The notes under the pieces are model-generated. The model ran no database searches. It saw only the letters and a list, made by a program, of their open reading frames with translations, and was not told the origin of the DNA. A stretch of 64,000 nt of DNA. Source: Colimorpha_A sp900556615. GTDB lineage: Bacteria > Bacillota > Clostridia > Oscillospirales > CAG-272. The number at the start of each line of letters is the position of its first letter. Position 1 is the first letter of the stretch. Of this stretch, positions 60,339 to 64,000 are shown one piece after another. Made by a program: the position numbers and the translations under genes. The stretch is from NCBI GenBank assembly GCA_963598415.1, contig CAVBUH010000058.1:1-64000 (forward strand). The letters are read 5' to 3'.

Positions 60339-62399
60339 ATGAACAAGTTTACCACAGCCCAGATTCGCAATGTATGTCTGCTCGGCCACGGAGGTTCGGG
60401 AAAGACATCTCTCGCGGAGGCAATGCTTTACCTGACAAAGGCTACCGACCGACTCGGAAAAACCTCGGAAGGAAATACTATCTGCGACTTTGATACCGAG
60501 GAAATCAAGCGCGGTTTTACCATACAGTCTTCAATAGCTCCTGTTTATTGGAAGGAGTGCAAAATCAATATTCTTGACACCCCCGGATACCTGGATTTTT
60601 CCGGAGAAGTTATGCAGAGCGTGAGAGTGGCTGATGCAGCTCTTATCGTGATAGACGGAAAAGCGGGCGTTGAGGTTGGAGCGGAGCTTGCTTGGGAATA
60701 TGCAAAATCAGCGGGAATACCCAAATCGTTCTTCATCAACAAATTTGATGATCCGGAGTGTCGATTCTATAAAGCCTTTGACGCGCTCAGAGCGGCATTT
60801 GGTGTTTCTGTGTGTCCGCTGTTGATTCCGATGATTGAAAACGGCGCTGTTACCGGTTTCCTTAATTTGATGGATTTGAAAACATATGTGTATAACAAGC
60901 AGGGGGCTCACGAAGAGGGAGCGATACCGGAGGAATTTACCGAGGTTGCCGATAAATATCGGAATATGCTTTTGGAATCAATTGCCGAAACCAGCGATGA
61001 GCTTATGGAGAAATTCTTCGCAGGAGAAGAAATTACAAGAGCGGAAGCAGTGGAAGCCATTCATAACGGAATCATCCACGGTTCGATCTGTCCTGTTATT
61101 TGCGGTTCAGCCGGAAAAATGTGGGGAGTAGAGGCGTTGCTTGATACTATCGCGGAATCATATCCCCGTCATACTGCCAAAAAGACCGAGAAGAATATCG
61201 ACGGTGAGGACATGCCGATTGATAAAGAAGGAAAAGAACCGGCAGTGTTTGTATTCAAGACTGTTTCGGATTCCTTCGGAAAGCAGTCCTTTTTCAAGGT
61301 GATGACGGGAAATCTTGACAATACCATGTCTCTTAAGAACCTGACGAGCGGAGCGGTCGAAAAATTCGGTCATATCTATGAAGTGAGAGGAAAAAAGAGC
61401 GTCGAGGTCGATTCTCTTGCCTGCGGCGACATCGGAATGATACAGAAGCTTTCCGATACCGCTACCAACGATACGCTTACGAATCTTGCTATAAAACCGT
61501 ATAAGCATATCGAATATCCCGAACCTTATATGACAATGGCAATCAGTCCTAAGAGCAAGGGCGACGAAGATAAGATTGCCAACGGAATTGCAAGACTGAA
61601 GGAAGAGGATAAGACGATTAATTTTGAAAATAATGCGGAAACAAAGCAGCTTTTAATATCCGGACTTGGAGATATTCATCTTGATGTTATTGTATCGAAG
61701 CTGAAATCGAGATATAATGTTGATGTTGAACTGAGTAAGCCGAAAATTGCTTACCGAGAAACGATCAGAAAAACGATTCAGGCAGAAGGCAAGCATAAAA
61801 AGCAGTCGGGAGGTCACGGACAGTACGGTCATGTCCGGATAACCTTCTCCCCCGGAGAATCGGAAGGACTCATCTTTACGGAATCGGTAGTAGGCGGAGC
61901 GGTGCCGAAGGGATATTTTCCCGCAGTCGAAAAGGGACTTACTGAGGCAATGCAGAAAGGCGTTCTCGCCGGATATCCGATGGTGGGACTTGCGGCAGAT
62001 CTTTATGACGGTTCTTATCATGATGTTGACTCGTCGGAAATGGCGTTCAAGCTTGCGGCGAATCTGGCTTATAAGGAGCTTGTCAAGGCGTCCCCGGTTC
62101 TTTTAGAGCCGGTCGGAGAGCTTAAGGTTACTGTTCCGGAGACAATGGTCGGAGATATTATCGGAGATTTGAACAAGCGGCGCGGACGTGTTCTCGGAAT
62201 GGATCATGTTGAGGGCAAGAAAGGATATCAGTCTGTTACTGCCGAAGTTCCTCAGGCGGAAATGACAGATTATACGATAGCTGTTCGTGCAATGACACAG
62301 GGAAAAGGAACCTTTACCTATAGGTTTGTTCGGTACGAGGATGTTCCCGGAAATATCTCATCCAAGATTATTGCTGATGCCGTATCTGAAGATAAATAA
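60339..62399 (+). CDS. EF-G-like translational GTPase (paralogue with altered switch residues)
   Basis: A 686-residue protein with the five-domain elongation factor G layout. G1 is GHGGSGKTS, switch I RGFTIQSS, G3 DTPGYLDF and G4 NKFD. Canonical EF-G has DTPGHVDF, so the GTPase-activating His is Tyr here, and AHVDAGKTT is replaced at G1. Domain IV (GGHGQYGHVRITFSP, PKGYFPAVEKGL) and domain V are complete. This matches the EF-G2-like paralogues of Firmicutes rather than the housekeeping fusA, which would sit with rpsL/rpsG and tuf. Role uncertain, perhaps in stress or ribosome recycling. A terminator follows. Confidence 0.88.
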   Translation: MNKFTTAQIRNVCLLGHGGSGKTSLAEAMLYLTKATDRLGKTSEGNTICDFDTEEIKRGFTIQSSIAPVYWKECKINILDTPGYLDFSGEVMQSVRVADAALIVIDGKAGVEVGAELAWEYAKSAGIPKSFFINKFDDPECRFYKAFDALRAAFGVSVCPLLIPMIENGAVTGFLNLMDLKTYVYNKQGAHEEGAIPEEFTEVADKYRNMLLESIAETSDELMEKFFAGEEITRAEAVEAIHNGIIHGSICPVICGSAGKMWGVEALLDTIAESYPRHTAKKTEKNIDGEDMPIDKEGKEPAVFVFKTVSDSFGKQSFFKVMTGNLDNTMSLKNLTSGAVEKFGHIYEVRGKKSVEVDSLACGDIGMIQKLSDTATNDTLTNLAIKPYKHIEYPEPYMTMAISPKSKGDEDKIANGIARLKEEDKTINFENNAETKQLLISGLGDIHLDVIVSKLKSRYNVDVELSKPKIAYRETIRKTIQAEGKHKKQSGGHGQYGHVRITFSPGESEGLIFTESVVGGAVPKGYFPAVEKGLTEAMQKGVLAGYPMVGLAADLYDGSYHDVDSSEMAFKLAANLAYKELVKASPVLLEPVGELKVTVPETMVGDIIGDLNKRRGRVLGMDHVEGKKGYQSVTAEVPQAEMTDYTIAVRAMTQGKGTFTYRFVRYEDVPGNISSKIIADAVSEDK

Positions 62400-62425
62400 T
62401 ACCGTGTAGCTTTAGGCAGACACAT

Positions 62426-62477
62426 AAAAACCGCAGGATGATGTTGCGTTTTTACGCGACGTTCCTGCGGTTTTTTT
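62426..62477. terminator. Bidirectional terminator between EF-G paralogue and glycosyltransferase
   Basis: AAAAACCGCAGGA pairs perfectly with TCCTGCGGTTTTT; the tail is TTTTTTT on the plus strand and A-rich on the other. Interior contains GTTGCGTTTTTACGCGAC. Confidence 0.85.
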
Positions 62478-63609
62478 ACAAAGTATGAGAAATAATCTTT
62501 TTCACGGCGAGAAAAATACTTTTTGCCGAATAGCTGCAAATTTCACCGTATCTGCCGTTATCAAGTTGTTCTGTTGCTGATAAATAGTTGGTACATACGA
62601 TTGGTTTGCGGAGCAGCTTTGCTTCCTCTACGGTGATCGGCATCCCTTCATATTTTGACGGAAGAATAAAGATATCGCACTTTTTTATATATGGATAAGG
62701 ATTATCAACATGTCCGAGCAAAATAAGCATATCCGACACCCCGAGCCGCTTTGCCTTTCTGCATAATTTCATGGTATCCTTTTTGCTTCCCGTTCCGGCG
62801 ATATACCATCTTGCTTTGATATTCTCTTGTTTCAGAAGATAAAGTACATTCGGAATGAGAAAATAGCCTTTTTGGCGACAGATACGCATAACCGACAGAA
62901 GCCGGAGACCGGTGTATTTTTGATCCGGAAATTCAGTATTTTTTTCAGAGCTGCAAAGGATTTCTTTTTCGGGAAGAGAATTGAGTAATGTAAAAAATTT
63001 TGATTCAAGCTCCGGAAAATGTTCTTTCAGAAGCTTAGTACAGGAACGTGATACAGAAATGACTGCGGTGCATCTGTCAAAGTAATAACGATATATTCGA
63101 TCGTCTCTTTTGGGATGAAAATAGTCGAAATGCAGCCAGGCAATTTTTTGCTTTGCATTCACCTTCTCGCTCATGTAGAACATGGTTCGGTCTCCCCAAA
63201 AAGCCAGACAGATATCATATTCTGTATTGATTTCAAACTCTCTGTCAAAAGGCAGTATTGCTTGTTTCATAAGCAGAATCCAGAGCTTCTGATACATATA
63301 GCATGAAAACGGCGCGGTAATGAAGAAATGTATATGATTGAACAGGAATTTTTTCTTTTGCGGAAAATCGAGCTGCCGGATTGTTTTAAAAACATTTCTT
63401 TTAGAAAGAGAGAACAGAGAGCCATTTTTTATCGGCTTCAGTATCTGTATATCAGAAGGGAGCTGTCCAGCAAGAGCGCCTCCGCTCTCAGCCAGGACGA
63501 GGTCGATATTATATTTTTCCCTGTCTATTGTCTCAAGGAAGGAAAGAAGCGCTTTTTCTGTTCCTCCCATATTCATTTTGATGCCGCAAATAAGAATTTT
63601 CTTTTTCAT
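62476..63609 (-). CDS. Family 4 glycosyltransferase
   Basis: A 377-residue GT-B enzyme. The N-terminal glycine-rich turn MNMGGTEKALL and the C-terminal donor-binding region PSKYEGMPITVEEAKLLRKPIVCTN, with the EGxP...E motif, are typical of GT4 enzymes using UDP- or GDP-sugars. It probably builds an envelope polysaccharide or glycolipid, but no companion genes are in the window. No signal peptide; peripheral membrane attachment is likely. The stop codon lies at the terminator shared with the convergent EF-G paralogue. Confidence 0.9.
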   Translation of the reverse strand: MKKKILICGIKMNMGGTEKALLSFLETIDREKYNIDLVLAESGGALAGQLPSDIQILKPIKNGSLFSLSKRNVFKTIRQLDFPQKKKFLFNHIHFFITAPFSCYMYQKLWILLMKQAILPFDREFEINTEYDICLAFWGDRTMFYMSEKVNAKQKIAWLHFDYFHPKRDDRIYRYYFDRCTAVISVSRSCTKLLKEHFPELESKFFTLLNSLPEKEILCSSEKNTEFPDQKYTGLRLLSVMRICRQKGYFLIPNVLYLLKQENIKARWYIAGTGSKKDTMKLCRKAKRLGVSDMLILLGHVDNPYPYIKKCDIFILPSKYEGMPITVEEAKLLRKPIVCTNYLSATEQLDNGRYGEICSYSAKSIFLAVKKIISHTL

Positions 63610-63748
63610 GATGTTGCCTTTTTTCTTAATTGTGGTCTTAAAAAGAAAGATATATACAGCGTTTGTGTTTTATCAGAAAAACTCTGTCATAACAGGAAGC
63701 TGAATAAAATGCGTGGATTCATATTGATACAGATAAGTCCGAATTAAT

Positions 63749-64000
63749 TTAAGGCAATACCGCCGGGTTCACGGCTTTCTTTAAGGATGCATCTTCAGGG
63801 CAATTTTCCGCCGTGCTTCAGGGTACCTCTAAAAATTCACGTCTCAAATCCGGTTCGATCCGGGTTCCGTCGTTCGTTTAAAAAATTCTTGGCAGATGGA
63901 TACGCTGTCTGCGAAATTTTTGTTTGGACTGACGATTGCCGTTTGTGAATAAGAGATACCCTTCACAAATTTTGCCGACAGAGAAGTCGCTCTTGCCTCC
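63749..64000 (-). mobile_element. Family A repeat with ~180-bp insertion, cut by the window edge
   Basis: The reverse-oriented element starts TTAAGGCAATACCGCCGGGT at 63749, then at about 63778 departs into unrelated sequence, and resumes at 63960 with CTTCACAAATTTTGCCGACA and GAGAAGTCGC. The intervening segment contains CAAATCCGGTTCGATCCGG and has no coding frame. Between the transcript start of the glycosyltransferase gene (63609) and 63748 I see nothing. Confidence 0.65.

Noticed and set aside
63860..63880. T-arm-like CCGGTTCGATCCGG
   Set aside because: The loop has six bases and no acceptor, D or anticodon arm fits around it, so it is not a tRNA.
1..64000. CRISPR array
   Set aside because: The interspersed repeats are kilobases apart and not separated by uniform spacers; no cas genes are present.

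Overview
The window looks like chromosome of an anaerobic, endospore-forming low-GC Firmicute of class Clostridia, probably a gut or fermenter lineage. Evidence: a yabP/yabQ/divIC sporulation and division cluster, a SleL/YaaH-type spore cortex hydrolase, pyruvate formate-lyase with its radical-SAM activase, the non-mevalonate isoprenoid kinase IspE, a DUF1540 protein, the B12-binding radical-SAM pair TIGR03960/TIGR03936, an S-layer-homology protein and a CadC/CadA-type metal efflux locus. I see no prophage, integrase, CRISPR array or antiphage island. The coding part is mostly core genome; the unusual content is between the genes.

Layout. 1-2.4 kb: a secreted beta-helix-repeat surface protein gene framed by an inverted repeat of about 120 bp. 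2.4-6.4 kb: Ppx/GppA phosphatase, SpoU methyltransferase, a membrane zincin and an RluA pseudouridine synthase. 7-10.4 kb: SLH-domain protein and a membrane-anchored transglutaminase-like protein. 10.6-13.6 kb: metal-responsive ArsR repressor with operator, a free-standing HMA domain and a Cd/Zn-type P-ATPase. 13.6-15 kb: a long gap with one short repeat and unexplained sequence. 15-16.8 kb: HU, rqcP, yabP, yabQ, divIC. 17.2-23 kb: serine beta-lactamase-like protein, an unrecognised 571-residue protein, DUF554, a DUF362 ferredoxin protein and ispE. 23.4-29.4 kb: zincin, HIT, DUF1858, trmK, Nif3-like, pyk, yraN, dipeptidase. 29.6-32.1 kb: thrC, DUF1540, phosphoesterase. 32.2-36.5 kb: protein quality control (tig, SGNH hydrolase, clpP, clpX). 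36.7-43 kb: rlmB, a large degenerate P-type-ATPase-like membrane protein, the TIGR03960/TIGR03936 pair, then DUF4363/DUF421 on the other strand. 44.5-49.2 kb: racemase, membrane protein, purB, purA. 49.4-52 kb: AraC regulator divergent from a family 2 glycosidase. 52.6-55.6 kb: pflB-pflA. 56.3-57.7 kb: lipoprotein, a broken gene fragment, tRNA-Gln. 57.8-63.6 kb: AIM24 protein, spore hydrolase, an atypical EF-G paralogue and a glycosyltransferase.

The most distinctive feature is a set of short interspersed repeats in the gaps. Family A (about 180 bp, ends TTAAGGCAATACC / GGTATTGCCTTAA, no coding capacity) occurs at least eleven times counting partial copies, in both orientations. Two kinds of left end and two kinds of right end occur in different combinations, so copies look mosaic. 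Family B (about 111 bp when intact, different 22-bp inverted ends, also starting TTAAGG) occurs alone once and twice with a family A copy at the same internal position, as if the composite moved as a unit; in both composites the B end supplies the stop codon of the gene before it. Further two-copy repeats lie at 5.4/60.2 kb and as a shared gene leader at 17.1/44.5 kb. All look like MITE-type non-autonomous elements; no transposase that could mobilise them is in the window.

Other points of interest are the pseudo-P-type ATPase lacking the phosphorylatable aspartate motif, the EF-G paralogue with Tyr in place of the GTPase histidine, the pyruvate kinase whose C-terminal phosphohistidine-type domain has Tyr instead of His, and the metal ATPase whose HMA domain is a separate gene.
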